From positions 98,168,384-98,232,383 of the forward strand of contig NC_034410.1 of the NCBI RefSeq assembly GCF_002078875.1: a DNA stretch of 64,000 nucleotides. The letters run 5' to 3'. Under the pieces are notes generated by a model. The model searched no databases. It had not been told where the DNA came from and saw only the letters and a program-made list of their open reading frames with translations. Each line of letters starts with the position of its first letter. The first letter of the stretch is position 1. Made by a program: the position numbers and the translations under genes. This document shows positions 24,601 through 39,600 of this stretch, in pieces. This stretch comes from Numida meleagris. Taxonomy: Eukaryota > Chordata > Aves > Galliformes > Numididae.

Positions 24601-27600
24601 GCTTTCATTGCAAATTAGATTAGAGACGGAGGAAAAGTTATATTTATTTCTTCTATCCTTTGTTTTATAGAAGAGTAACCTTTAATCACTTCCATATGCC
24701 TTCTCTTTCTCAAAACAAGACTGAAATAAAATTGGAATGCCCTCAAATCCTAATGTCATAATAATGTATGAAGGCTTTGAAGAATGAAATCTGGATCTAC
24801 TTTGAAAAAAAAATTTCCATTGCTAGTTGGGTTGCTGGACAGACTTAAATGAAGACAAAACTTAAATAATTTAAAATGCTTAGGTGGACTCTCAATACAA
24901 GATAGCTATAGATAAATTCATATCTCAGAGAGTCTCCCTGGGCAAAGGCAGTGAATAAGGAGTGAGCAAAGAACAGTATATGCAAAAAAATAAGAAAGTC
25001 ATTAATTAGGTAGGGCAGAGCTCTGCTGTGCAATCTCCCCAAAGACATCAGAGAAATTTAAGACTGTGTGAAATAATACTTTAAGAATGTGTGTGGAAAA
25101 ATGAGGAAGCCAAAAAGTACAGGCCGAATTAGGAGCTCTCTTCTTTTATAATTCCACAACGTCAAAGGGAGTTGGGATTCTGCTGCCTATCTTTGGTGCT
25201 TTTTACATGCTGCTTCTTCTTGTACAGCCATTTAGGATGATCTCTAGCCCATCGATGTTTAGTAATCCCCAACATTATTAGTTATGTTTTTACTACCATT
25301 TTGAGCCTTCCTGCTTCATTCAGAAAACAAGACTAGTTATCTTGAAGATGAGAAAGTGAGAATATAAAGTTACCATTATAAATTTCTAGAATCAGATTAA
25401 AAAAAAAAGCAAAAACATGCAAGAAAACACACTCAAGCCAAAGAAAAAAAGAAAATGGAAAAAAGGTAGACATTACTAAACCCAGAAAAAGAAAAAACAA
25501 CTTAATTTCCTAACTCAATTTCCTATCTTTCCTCTGGCACAGGCTTCCAGCTCCTAGAATTTAGTTAGTCGGGAGAAACATTTCCAAGTGTTACTGTACT
25601 GCAGTGGCAGAGCCAAGGTTCTTGGGCACCAGATAGCCTGCGTTAATGGCCTGCAAATAGCCTGTGAAAGTACAGCATTCTAGGCTGCCAAACAATGATC
25701 ACGGGCCAAATTTCTCTCACTTGGAAGATGAAATTTTAAGATCACAGGAGACAAATGAGAAAAAAATGGCACAAATGTTAAAGTGACATAGAATAAGATC
25801 TTTATCTTAAGTTAAGTTAGCTCAGTTGGCAACTCTGTGTTTCTGAAATAAATTAAGAAGGAGATGATAAGATCGCAGCAATTTTGGATGACAGAGATCA
25901 TCTGAAAAGATCACTCAGTGTTCAGCTCAATTCACCATCAAGACTGCGCTTTATATAGAACATTACCAAATGCAAAGCAATTGACCACATGCTCTGTGAT
26001 TTATTGGTTCCCAGGAACCAGTTTAACCTTTCACTGATAGAACTGGGAATGTTGATCTACACACATCACTATTTTTGTGCAGTGTGCTTTTGTGTCTACT
26101 GTGTTATTTGACATTGCAGCTGAGGTCCAGGAGACAGAAAACTGGCACTGGCAAATACCTTAACCCTGGAGGCAGATCCAGGCACTCGAAGAATTCCTTC
26201 AGTTTCTAAACCAGTTTCCTCAAGCTTGAGCAGCAACTGAAAAAGAGGCAAACCCCAGGAAAATACTCAGAAGCATTTAAAAATGCCATTAACTATTTTT
26301 AATCTAAGTCTACTTGAAACAAAATTGAAAAAAAATACATTTCAACATAATCTGCTAAAGAAAACAAGCTCAGGTAAATAAGCCTTCATAATTCAATCTC
26401 CATATTCCTCCCCCTGAAATCTGATGTATAGAGTCTACAGAACACTGATAACACAATAGGCGCCTCTGTCCTTGATTTGACACTTGACACTGCTGTAGAA
26501 CGAGTAACATACAAATGTATTAATAAAAGAGCAAATACACTGGGTAAAACTCAGTGGTGTTTTGAGGAAAACTTAACCTCTGAGAAATGCTTAAGTTTCT
26601 CCCTGAGAAGCACAATGGAGGAATGTATTATAGATAACATATGTTTCTGTGACCTAAGAACTCAGATAAGAAAATGATCACAGAATATTTTTCTTGAAAT
26701 TTCTGTGAATAGAGAAATGTGCTTTGCACTCTAGCTTGCTATTAGAAAATAGTGTTTTGATTGAACAAAATTTAGAATAAACAACAACCAAAAATAATTT
26801 ATTAGCATTTATTCATATAAGTCTGGATTTTCAGTACCAGCTGTACTTTCGATCCTTCAGTTTCCAATAGTAACTTGACAGAAGAGCCAAGCATTGCAAA
26901 GATATGTAAATATTCAAGTTCTGTCAGTCTTTCCCCTGACACTTCACGCCACTTCCTCTTTTCTCAGTATCTACTGCAAGATTGTTTGGAGTTTCAAGTC
27001 CTTGTTATTGTATGTGTGCTGATGTCTACATATACATCTCCAAGAAATCTGCTGGATGTCACTGCCTTGTCAAATGACATATATAAGTGACATTGCCTCA
27101 AAGGAGAAGATACATCCCCATCCAATCTAGAAATAATAGCTAATAACATCTTCAGTTTAAATTCACATGAAATTAAACCTCTTGAGAGAACTCATTTCTC
27201 CAACTTCTGCGCACACGCACAATTTTGAATGCCTGTTTCATTTAATGAGAAACAGTATGCCTGACATTTGCTTTCCAATGTTTCCTGTATGGCACCATAT
27301 AAATACAAAAATGGAAAGAGGTTCCCACTGTAGGTAAAACACAAAAGAAGCAGAAATCTGTAGAAAAATACATGCAAAAACCTATAGAAAACACCCTGAA
27401 ATTTGTAAAGCTTGCATCTTTTCTTATCTGATCTGTGTTCTGGGTGCCAACGTGAATGATGGAAATGCCAATCTTAGTGGCTGAGCAAGCTACATTATAC
27501 TCACTTTTTGGAAGATGAGAGGGACTTTTATTCCAGGAACCTTCTTTTGATCATTCTCCAGCAGCACTGTGAGAGGGACTCCAAAAAGACCATTTTCTTA

Positions 27601-30600
27601 AAAATAACAATAACACATGTGAAAGAGAGCAAATAAAGCCTCATATGTGTCTTCTTATCAATGCTGAGCAGTGCCCAAGTGGCCGCCATGAGGATGCCAT
27701 GGTACAGTACCTCGTCTCCGCACCCTCTCTGCACGGTTCCTCTTCAGCTCCACGCCCAAGGCATCGTAGAAGGCTGTTAGCTCAATCAGGGAGAGGTACC
27801 GGATCTTCTTCATGTCTTCAGGAGAGAGATCTCCAACCTCTGTCAGTCCAAATCGGCTTTTCCGAACAATGAATTTCTGCAGTAGAGATTAATTGCATTT
27901 TTATTTGCTCTAGAATTACGTGCGATTTTTTGTTTTGAAAGAGATGCCCATATTTGAGAAGAAGTCAGTTAAGACCAAAGAGCTGAACTGCAACTCCATA
28001 TTTTAGCCTGGTAGGTCAAAATAACTTGCACCCATCTAAAATGTAATCAACCTCCTTGGTTATCATGTTCCCTTATAGTCCAGCTGGTGTCACTGGAGCA
28101 GAGGTGTTAACCTCAGTGCCCTGCTTGTACTCCAGTCTGGAAGAACGAGCTATGTGCTAACTAAACTTCTGTCCAGGTTCAGCAGAATTATAACATTGCT
28201 TTGCTTCCTCCTTTCCCAAACTGTCTTTGAACACAGTTGAAAGAGCTGACACATTTCATCATGGATATGGATATATATCCATTGGTGATGGGGACGGATG
28301 AATACATTTATGCTTTGCATACTCCTATTAAGTTATGAGTTTTTTAAAGGAGATTTCAGACTAAAGATCTGAAGAAAAACCCAGAAGTAAAACCACTTAG
28401 TTCTGATGCCAACGTGCCTCTACTGGTAGCTTTTAGTACGCAAAAAATGTTTTGGCATAGAAATAGGATTCCTAGCAGCTAAGAAATAATTTATTTGAAT
28501 AGGCTTAAACTAAATGATACTTTGTAATACTGGGGTATGTGAAGATGTCTACATATTTCAGAAACTGCATTGTCATGAACCAGAGCCAGAAGTATTGCAT
28601 CATGCCATAAGCGTTTGTACAAATGTCAGAAAGAAGAAACATTCATCAGTTTTTGACTTGATTGCTAGAAATAGTAACAAAATACAATATAAAGCATACT
28701 TTTCAAAGCTTTGTCGATCTTCGGTATTGTATGATATTTTTTACTTTAGTTGTAATTCAGACAAGTAATTATTAGTCAGAAGTACAAATAAATAGCATTA
28801 CAAACCATCTCCTTCCTTTAGGGGACTGAGTAGAAACCCAGCTTTTAAGAGGGTTTTACTTCTGGAGACTTCATTCCAGTCCTCTCATTTTTAAACAAAT
28901 TTGGACTCAGCGTGTCTCTAGATGAAGCTAATCAAACGTATTAAGAAAAAGGCAAGGAAAAAAATTCCACTAGATTTCAAAAGTAAGAGAAGATGAAGGA
29001 CACATAGATCACATAGATTTAGGCTTCCTAAACTGTACTGTGCATGGCTTTTCAAGAGATATTAATCATAACCGGGGGAGAAAGAGTGCAGAGGATGGAA
29101 TAATGTATTTGCAGGATGTCTGAGGCATTTTAGGTCAGAATACTCCCTCCCCAGGATGCAGTAATTCCACGATTACTCTTATGCTGAGACTTAATAATGC
29201 AACAAAATTTATGTGGAAGTTGTAGATGCTTAAGTATTTCTACTCCTTTTTAGCTCTATTGATGCAAAGCATTCCAAACCAGTCAAAGAATAATAAATCA
29301 TCTTGGGGAAAAGAAATTACCCAGTATACGTGTTTTCTGAGGGGAAGGAAAATAAAACATAGGGAATAACAAAGTCTGTTTGCAAGTATGCCTGTCAAGA
29401 CAAAATGACAAACTCTCCACAACCAATTACAAAAGGGAGCTGCAATAATTTTTTGTATTGGTTTGTTGACTTCTAGGGTCATAATGATGTGATACAGTGT
29501 TGATCAAAGGTTTGAGGCTCTGCCTTTTTATGGTGCTTTCTGTCATATTTTTCCAGTGATATTTCTTACTAATGATGGAGTCATGCTATGCAGCATAGAA
29601 AATTACAGTAGAAGATTATATAACTACCATTTTGACTAAGGATAATGTCTGATATTGTTTGACATGTTGTCTCTATGTGGAACTATACAGTGTACTTAGC
29701 TGTGTATGAAATGCTTACTGGCTTTTAGTTCTATGATATCTTTGACTAAGTTGTGTTAATTATGGTTTTATGTTCAGGAAGTAACATGTAACCCAATGCA
29801 GAAAATGATGTTGAGCTTATTCTTTTGGAAGCTGCATAGGACACGCTGATTTATGACATGCAGTGAGCAAGAGGCAATTTTCTGCAAAGACATTTTACGA
29901 TCTGGGCAACTATGGGAAAAAAAAAACAAATACCATGAACCAAGAAAAATGCCAACACCAATAGCTATGATTATTGACTTCATTTAGAATGTCACTGTCT
30001 CTGATGTGGCATATTTCTTCTGTAGTCTTCCAAGTAATCAAAATGCTGTCCTGCATGCAGAATAGTCCACCTCAAGCATAATACTGGCATTTTAAAACCT
30101 AGCAATTATGCATCCACAAGTCCAAAATATTCAATGTGACACCTTCTCTTACCTGTTAGTCACCAGTTTCCCTGTTTTGTCTGCTAGAAAGTCAGTGTCA
30201 GAATGGGTGCAGAGAACAATTTTTGTGTGTGTGTAGTGAAGGCGGGGGTCCTATTACAAGGACCAAGGAGGAACTTTTTGTTTGTGAGAATTATGATGAA
30301 TGTAGAGATAACCTTATTCTCTACCGGATGCCAAACTATCTCCAACACAAGAAAAAGAAGCACACTAAAGCCAACGGATTTCACACTAGTTGCAATCTAT
30401 TTGGCTTCTTATCTCTCCTTTCAACAAGGAACTTTGCTTCAGGATTTCAACTTGTTCTTCTTTGGTGGTGCTTGGGATGGATATATTGATAATTCTCAGA
30501 GAATTCAATGCCTGTGTGGATAGCAACAATTCAGGACCTCAGGAAACCATGACATTCAGGAGATGTTTCCAAATAATCTACAGCTATTTCATACATTTCA

Positions 30601-33600
30601 CCAAAAAGGTGATATCTGGAACATGAATTTAAATCTCCAGGAAGCTCTAAGGACAGATGGAAATAAGAAATTATCTACTGAATTCAAGGGATAATTCCAA
30701 AAAATGGCATGACAGCTTGTGTAGGTCTTGTTGGACCTTACAATACGGTAAACTTTCCTTCATTTCATTCATATGTTATCTCCTATAGTGTAACTGCACT
30801 GAATACTGATAGGATGCAATCAGTACTGCTGCAGGACTAAGCCTTGCTTTTCCCCCCTTTATCTGTGAAGCACTTTTAAATCCATGTGTCAACAAAAGCA
30901 GATAATCTGTGGGGGGGGAATAAAATAGGACAGCAGATCAATAATGAAAATGATTGCTAGTATTAGTGCCAGTAACTAGTGTTCATTTTGATGGGAAATA
31001 TGAGCAGGCAATGCATTATTTGTGGATTCAGTTACACATGTTCATCTGTGATGGGTACAACTGAAAATGAGGCTTGAATATCCAGTTTAACTGTGTTGCC
31101 CCTCTGGGAATCAGTTGTATGGCTGAATGGCAGGAGCCCTATATAAAGCACACATAGCAAAGTACAGCTAACATATCTTAACAGCCTCCAATGTGCTGGG
31201 GATATAAAGCAGGAAATTAGTAGGCAAAAAATACAAAACAACAACAACAACAACAACAACAAAAACAACAAAAACCATTGAGGAAATACATAGAAAACAA
31301 ACTTACTGGCAAAGCAGAGTCTTCCTTTTTGAACCTCTGGCTCTTTGTCCACTCTCGGGTTTTTGGAAGGACTGTAATGGATTCTGAGAAAGAGACCTCA
31401 TAGGAGAGCTCTTCTGTTATAGATGAACTGCCTTTATCTAGTCCACAGTCTAGACAGCTATTAGCTGAAAATAAGGGAAACCACATATGAACCCTGAACG
31501 TATGCTTGCATTCAGGACAGAGACATTAAAAAATTGAACCACGATGACAAAAGTCTTAAGATAATAATAAAGGAAGTGCTTCAAAGAGGAATTTCAGTGT
31601 AAAACACAGTATGTTCCTGTTTTGTCTGGAGGAAATAACCCCTTAGAAGTAAAATCCCTATTTTCATGTTAGATTATTTAACTTGTTGCTTTTCGTGAGA
31701 AAGATAGTCAAGCTGTAACTTCCTGTTTATCAGGAATTTTCAAGTTTTTGTACTCTATCCCTGTCTATCTAGGCCAGCAAACTCTGCTGGCACTTGCGCA
31801 ATGAACAATTAAAACCAAAAGTAACTGACAGAAAAAAAGCTGTTGACACAGATTTGCAGGTCACCCTGTTGACTTATTTACAATCAGGACACATTGTGCA
31901 TATATTTTACATGGTCACATACATATATGCACAAATTTCTCATGGTTGCTCATTTAGGTGTGTAGCATCAAAGCAGGACCCACTGTACAATCTTCTTACC
32001 ATTTGAAAAATACTATTTCTACTGGAAATTATGATAGATATTGTGAAATGACTTACTGCTCTACTTTAAACTTTAATTGACTCCTGAAATTAGTGGATGC
32101 CAAAAGAAAATTTCTGAAATCAGTACAGTCAAGTACAGAAATACCCTATTGTCATGGAATCCAAAGTGTGGTAACAGGCTTGAGTTCCAGTGTTGTCAAC
32201 TTTCATGACTGATCTCTCACATTTCAGGGCAATTTTACATTTTTCATTGAAGTCCAGCTCCTGGACTCGCACAATTGGTATAATATAATGGTTTTCATTA
32301 AAAGTGATATCAAATTTCAGCCCCCAGGACTGCAGAGAAGATTTTACAAATGTGACCCAACTGCATTCAAAAGCCATGGAAATCAGAAGTTGAATTCAAA
32401 AGCATGATATGTTTTATAAACATGTTCGTGCCCCATGATTTTTGAATAATGGGATTTACAGATAAAGGGACTTAATCATCTTTTGTGACAGATTTTGTTG
32501 TGGGAACCTTGGTTTGTAAATTCTAGTATGAAAAAGTGGGGTATGTTATTAGATGGCTTCTGATCTGTGGTCATAGATATTACCCAATGGACAAGGGATT
32601 TTAAGAAGCATTCCCAGACCACAGGCCCTCTCCCATAGCCCTGGCTGTTTGTTCGCCTGTCTGTTCTAATACAACTACTTGCAGGGCAGAGGTACCAGCA
32701 GAACAGTGAAATGATCAGATTTTGCAACCAAGATAAATGTCTGTGGCACTATATAAAAAGGTGAATACCTAAGGAACTACTTTAGAAGCTCTGTTTTATA
32801 TATATATATATATGCACATAAAATTTAGTATAATTGTACTAGTAATAAATTAATATTTTTAATTATGCTTTAGTTAAACCCTGAACAATGGTGATGGGGA
32901 GAGCTTTCAAAACAAAAAATGGACATTCCCTTGGAAGGCTGCTGACAGCTAATTGAAAAAACAAGTATAACAGAGCTATCATGTTGATTAGCACTGTCAA
33001 TAACTGTTAAGGCAAAGTGTTTAAGGGACATCCAAACTGACGCCATTAGTAAACCAGAATAACTGGGGAGAACCAGAAAAATAATAATTTCTAACATTAC
33101 AATATCTGCAGTACTGGAGAAGAAATATGGAGAATACATGCATCTTGTTATGTTTAATCACAAGAAAATATACTGCTGGCATGTTTTGGGCAAATTCTGC
33201 ACCATATTGTTTGGAGGTTACTTTCACATTCCCAGCCTTGCAATAATCAGTGCATTTCAGATATCGACAACTCAGAGGCAACAGTCTGTGTCTGTACAAC
33301 ACCAGTCTTGAATGGAAAACTTTGGTTCCTACATGACAATAAGCTGAAAACCATTCTAAGAAAATATTTGCAGCATAACCCTAACATGAAGGAGAGGTCT
33401 AACCTCAGAACCACAAAAGGATCTTTCTGTCTATCATTTTTCTAGGAGGAAGTGAACACTGATTACACGTTGGCATACTCACAGCTAACTGATTTCCAAA
33501 CTGGCTTCTGCCCAGGAAGCTGGATACCATTAGAAGGAACTGGTGACACTGGAACTGTCTCAAATGTGGGCTGATAGGCAAGGAAAAATGATCAGACTAC

Positions 33601-36600
33601 AGTGAAAGTCAATGTCTATGGACAGAAACTGCTACAGTTTAAGAAACAGTGAATCATTCTCAGCTTACAATCTTTGCCAAGTTTAAACAACTTGTTGTGA
33701 TTTGCCAGAGTACATTTTTCATAGCCGAGCCTGAGAATTAATCTTCCCCAGGCTGCACAGATTCGGATCATGTTGAGGTCAGTGATATTGCAGCTCAGTG
33801 TAGCTAATGAGTCCTGCCCTGCATAATGACTGAAATTAGCTTAATAAATTGCTGTATGCAACTGTACTAAGTGAAAGATCCTTGTCAAATTGTAATCCAT
33901 CCTGTTTTTAATCACTTTGCTCACAAATCTTTTTGTGGACACTGACACATTTTGAACATCTCAAGCACCTGGCAGACACTGGACTGTTCTCCACTAATAG
34001 GTTATATGCTAACTCTTTATCAGATAACTGAAAAAATTGTTTTGAGGGGAAAAAAGAAATTAATTTCATCTTTCTACTGCAGAAATCATTCTGCACTGCG
34101 TGCAAATGGGGGAAGTATGTGCAGCATTGCGGAGAAAGAGCTCTGAAGTCCAAGAGGTGACATCCAGGCAGCATCATCTCTCCCTAGATGCTGGGATTCG
34201 CCCTTGTGCTTGACAGGTTTGGGACTGATAAAGACAAATCCAAGCATATGTGTGTATGTGGAGAGTAGCAGCCCACCTGCACGTTTTCGGTAAACAAAAG
34301 GCAGTAATTTAAAATGCGCTGAATGGTACCGAGTGAAAACCACTACAATGCTCCCAGACAGCCTTATGGGATATATAATTGGCTGTCCTTTGTTTCCTAC
34401 TTAGGGACACCTGCCCGAAACCTGCTGCCTCCCAACCCCAAGTCTTAGGGGCAGCCCCTGACTTGCTGAACACTAATAAGAGTGTTATAAGAGCCCCTAT
34501 CGGCCTGGAGCAGCCACTCTTAAATTGTTCTCTAAATTGCTATATTGGCTGTTTATCACCAAGCTGCAATGCCTCAGGGCAGTATTTGTTGTCTTTTCCT
34601 GATAAAAAATGTCACATGTTTAAGAGGCAGGCAGCTTTTCCAATTGCAAACCTGAAATAAGGGTACAGTTGTTTTATTCAGTTTTATCCTCTAAGTTACT
34701 TGGGTAACAAAGTCAAATGTAACATGAATACAATCGCTCCTGAGAGAGTCCATTTAATGGGCTGCAAACTTGAAAGCAAACAGGATTTGAGTCACACAAA
34801 CTTCCTTTGCCAGTATACCATACAAACCACTGATTTTTTTTTCACGGAGAACTGTATGATGCTGCCATCATAAAATCACATAACATCTCTACAAATATTT
34901 TTCAGACATAAAAACTAATGTAAACTTCAGGTGGGAGTATGGAAGTGGAGAAGTCTGTTAAACTTGCCTCTGCAATTACAGAAAATTGAACATAAGAGTA
35001 ATTATTCTTCTGCTTAATATCCAGATGGAGGAATTAATGGTAAACAAGCAACTGGCTCATCTACTTTTGCTACTCAAAATGTCTGATCTTACAATCAGAA
35101 TTAGAATAAATTCACTGTGAGTCAGGTTTATTGAGGAAAAAAGCCTTGCTCCATTGATACGCAAGTGAAATTAACAGTGAAGATGCTGCCACCAGCAGCT
35201 TCTGCTAAGCACAGCTGGGCTGGAAAAAGGAGCCGAGAGCACAGCTCTGCCTCTCACTCAGCAGTGCCTGAAGGCTGCTCGTGCAGCTGGATATCAAAAA
35301 GCATTTAAAAAAAACCCAAACCATATTCTTGCTCTCATTTCCCAGCCTTCACAGGGAGAGTACATAAAGAGAAAAAATCTCTTATTCTTTTTGTCATGGT
35401 TTTATGATTTTTGTTATCGATATTCCACATCATAACATCATGTAGTGCACTGGGAGTTAAAGAGTAGAAATTTCTGCCAAATGGAACCAACAGGAGCTTT
35501 TATTTTATTTTATTTTATTTTAATCTTACGATAGTAGGAATAAAATCTTTTTAATGAATGAATTTTTTAGTTCCATATTGTTTTGGTATTGTACAAAAGA
35601 TTTAAAAACTTTGGAAGCTCATGTCTTAATGAATGCCAAAGGCTGAGGGTCAAATTGCATCCTTAACCAAATTAGGACAGTTTTATTCATTTGGCTGTGG
35701 CTCCAGTCAATGCAAGACTTCATATATCCTCATTTCTGACTGAAAGTGATTCATTGGAAAGTTCTCATTATCTGATAACAAAAATGAGCCCAGTGTTCAC
35801 AAGCACAACATACACAGGAGTTTCCAATGGGGAGTGGAAATCAGAACAGCAAGAAAAAGATGGAGAGAGATAGTCATTTCTTTAGCACTTAACCTCATTG
35901 TAGAAGATGTAAAAATAAATCATTCATGCACCAAAGCAACCAAATTCTGTTGCCAGCTCTACAGCTAAGGAAAATAAAAGCAAAAGAGGTAGCCTTATAG
36001 CTCTAGTCAGGATACAAGTTGCCAGTGCTTTGGTTATATTCTTATTTCCAAGTGTTGCCATCATGACTGCCTTCTCATACAAATAGTTTTGGGTTAGTTA
36101 GCAATTCTTCTTTAATTAGGACATGATTTTCTCATGTATTACTCAAGTAAAATTCTCTGAAAACTCTTGAGGAGTTTTAGTCGACCACAACATACTGGGC
36201 TAGGGCCGTTAATGAGCATGTTCCTTCATCTCCTTCCTCCAATAATAAATCAATATTTTTCCCCAAATTTATATTCTGCTGCTGATTTCTTTAGGCTTTG
36301 AGCGCTAGCAGAGCTGATAGCTTCTGATGGAAGCAGCAGGGTACCAACAGTAAGAAAAATCAGGCCACTGTGATTAATAAACCGTCCAATTTAAATCCTT
36401 GCAATGTGGCTGTCAGTGGAGCACGTTGAGTGCCAGCCTGCCTGAAGCAGAGCAGAGGCACCTCAACTAGCATAAGGTGCTCCCCCAAAGCTCTTTTATT
36501 GAGGCAAAGTGCCACAAGTGATGGATTTTGCCCTCAGCATTCACTGCACCTTCATAGTAGAAGAAAAACTATGGAAATTTAGCTTCATTTCCTTACACTT

Positions 36601-39600
36601 CTGTCACTTTGGGCTGTTGAGGGAATGCTCCTGTCCTAGCACCCTTTGCTTAGTGTCGATCCACACAGGAGCTGGCCACCAGGCAGTAACAGAAAAAGCC
36701 AGTTCAACAAGCAAACATTTTCAGAACAGAGAGAAGAAAATAAGGCTCTCTCTTCCTGCCCTACCTGGGGGGATGTCAACTATTTATACAGCTTCAGTGG
36801 TCCTGTAAATCTCATCTCAGGTGACCGTAGTGAGCTAATCACCTCTCATCATTAGGCACTGAAAAGAGTAATCCACCTTGTGTTCTATCCCTCTGGGCTT
36901 CTGTAATGCTTAGGCTGTTGGGAAGAAGGTGTAAATCCATCCTCCTAATGGGGAGGATTATAGAGTTACCTGAAGCAATTAGAGCTGTTTTGCTATTTGT
37001 AACATGTTTACTTCTGCCCCACCTGCTCTCACTTCCTATTAAAAAAAAACCACAACAAAACAGGATGGGAGAGCAAAGAACCTCCTGGTCTTTATACCAG
37101 TATCTCTTCAGCAGCTGTGCTGAAAAGACTTGCCCCTCACTGTCCCCTGCTGCTCTTGTTTTTTGGCTGGCCTTTTTTAGTCTAGATCACTTTCCGGAAC
37201 CAATTCATCGCAAAGATTTGCTGGCAGCTGTAGTGCCATGCCCACTCAGCTTGAGTGTGAGGACCTGCTTCAGCTGGCACTGCCTCACACAGAGCTGCTC
37301 AGGATACGGCAACCTCAGCTTGGGACACTAACACCCCCTAAATTCTTGTCTGCTACATTCTGCAAATGCACCTACTCATCCATCTATCCCCCAGGAGCTG
37401 ATAATTAGGATGGGTTTTCTAAATCCTACAATAAGCAGCAGAGATAGGAGCAATGGTCAATTGGAATATCCAAAGGGTGTTGGGAACCTTGCAGGCTTTT
37501 AGAAATACAATCTGCTTTGTAGTCCATTGGAGGGTGGTGATGGTGTTCTGCAGCTGTGTTTGTGTATCATCTGTGTTTAACGCTTAGGCAAGCACCTTGT
37601 AGAACTGCATATTTTTGTGGGAAGAAGAATTAGAAGTCTTAATTACTTTTTCACTCTTTTTTTTCAGGTTCTCACAATGCAGAACAAGTAAGATAGCTGA
37701 ATTTCTGAGGAGGTAAAACAACGAATTAAAGGACAATGAACGGGAAGTTTCTTATTCCTTTAGCAAGTGAAAAATAGCAGAGAAAAATTAGCAAGTCAAA
37801 AAAAGATCAGTAGTGTGCTCATCTGAGTTACAACAATTGTTTGCCTGATTTAAATTCATTAGAAAACTTAAACTTTGATAGCATTATTAAAAATTATAAA
37901 TGCTTTAAGGTCTACAGATACTTGAAGAAGAAGAAACGTGCTAATCCAATAAGAAGTGCCATCAGCAGTTCAGTGTTCATGCAAACATGCAAAACATTTC
38001 TCATGCAGGAAAGTCTGCCCACAGGAAACTACTGGGTGCTTCTGGAAATAACTGGCGGATACGTCTTTCACATAGAGGTGAGGCTCTAAAGAGCTCAGGT
38101 ACTTTAAGTGGTGGCAAATTAATTCCACTAGGCATTATATTTTTGTAATCTTAAAATAATTATGCACCTACATTTTTGTTCCTTCCCTCCCCCTTCCCTT
38201 TTTTTTTTTTTTAATTCATTCAGGATGCCAGTTCTTGAGGAAAAAGTAGGACAAACAGAAAAGCATAAAGCATTTTCAGATAAAAAGTTTCCTAGATTTT
38301 TGTAATGACAAAAAACTTTAATTTTAAAGGTGAATTTGTGAGCTTATTGGTGGTCCTCTAATAAGGTATCACGAGTCACTCATCCAAAATCAAACATGTT
38401 GCTTTGGGCTAAATTCGCACGGCTGACTGCATTCACCTAAATCAAAACGTGAAGGGATCAGGATTGGTGCTTTTAGAGCTATCCTTGGGGAAAAGTGGAT
38501 GAAGCAACCAGGGGCAATGCTTGTTTCTGAAGCTGTGAAATAAATGACTAGTTAATAGATTTTTGTTGGCTATGTAAGTGAAAAGTAACTGCCAGCGTAC
38601 CAGTTTCAATTGTGCTGGCAGGTGTTTAATTGCTTATGCATATTTGAACCCCAGTTGCTTCATTAGAGAAGCTTTACTTTACCACTGGGACTGCTGAGAA
38701 AATAGCAAGCGTCCCCAGAAGTTAGAAGAAATTTGAACAACTGCCAAGAGTAACTCATCAAGTTCCAAAAAATAAGGGAGTAAATGTTAGTCTTGGAAGG
38801 AGGTTTCAGGAGAAGGGCTGGCAACAGATACAGCAGCGTGTTGCAGGTTAGCTGCAAAACTGTCTGCCATCTATTTGGTTTCTTCCTTCCTCTCAAAATG
38901 TAGCAAATACAGCATGAAAAGCCTGGACTTAGTGTCAGGAACTTCTATTGGCTGGCTGTATACTGTCAGCAGAAAAGATTCCTGTCTGGTAGAAGCATTC
39001 ATGGGCTACTTGTGAAATGCATAAAAAAATTAAGCTCAAAAGCATTCTTTCAAATTCATTAGCTACTTACAGAAGAGTCACTGGTGCCAAAGATGTCTCG
39101 CACATCCCGGACTGTATGCTTGTTCTTCTTCCTCAGTGTCTGAGTGTAGGTGTTGTACCTCTTCTGTACGGCAGCAGCTTGTGTTCGGGTCAGAGTGGAC
39201 AGCAGGGCTTGGCCATCCTCCTCCTCAGCTCCCGAGATCAGCGTAGATAAACCTACATCCTGCAGCCACTCAGCCTCTAGTTCCCCTTCTGTGGAGGAAG
39301 AGAGCATATCATGGTCTTGATGGAGAAGGAGAGAAGGGCAGGAAGGAAGGGAGGTAGCATGGAGGACTGCTGTGTTTGCCTCTACCTCCAGAAGGCTCCA
39401 CTTCCAATCTTAATTAAGCCAAGACTGCAAGTTAATTCAGTTTTTGTCACCATACTACCAGCTCTCAGTTTGGCAGTGTCTGCACAAGGGAGGCTTAGGA
39501 AAAGATCAGAGGAGGTATTTTTAACTTGTACAATAACCTGTTCATGTGATGAAGGCAGCCTGACACAGCAAGCTTGCTAAAGGCTTACTCCTCATTCAAG

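Noticed and set aside
34086..34343. Open frame on the - strand with [12 protein letters not shown] as a possible form of the missing human exon (MPDDASLNST)
   Set aside because: Only a four-residue likeness, no donor in a suitable place, and wording outside that spot does not match.
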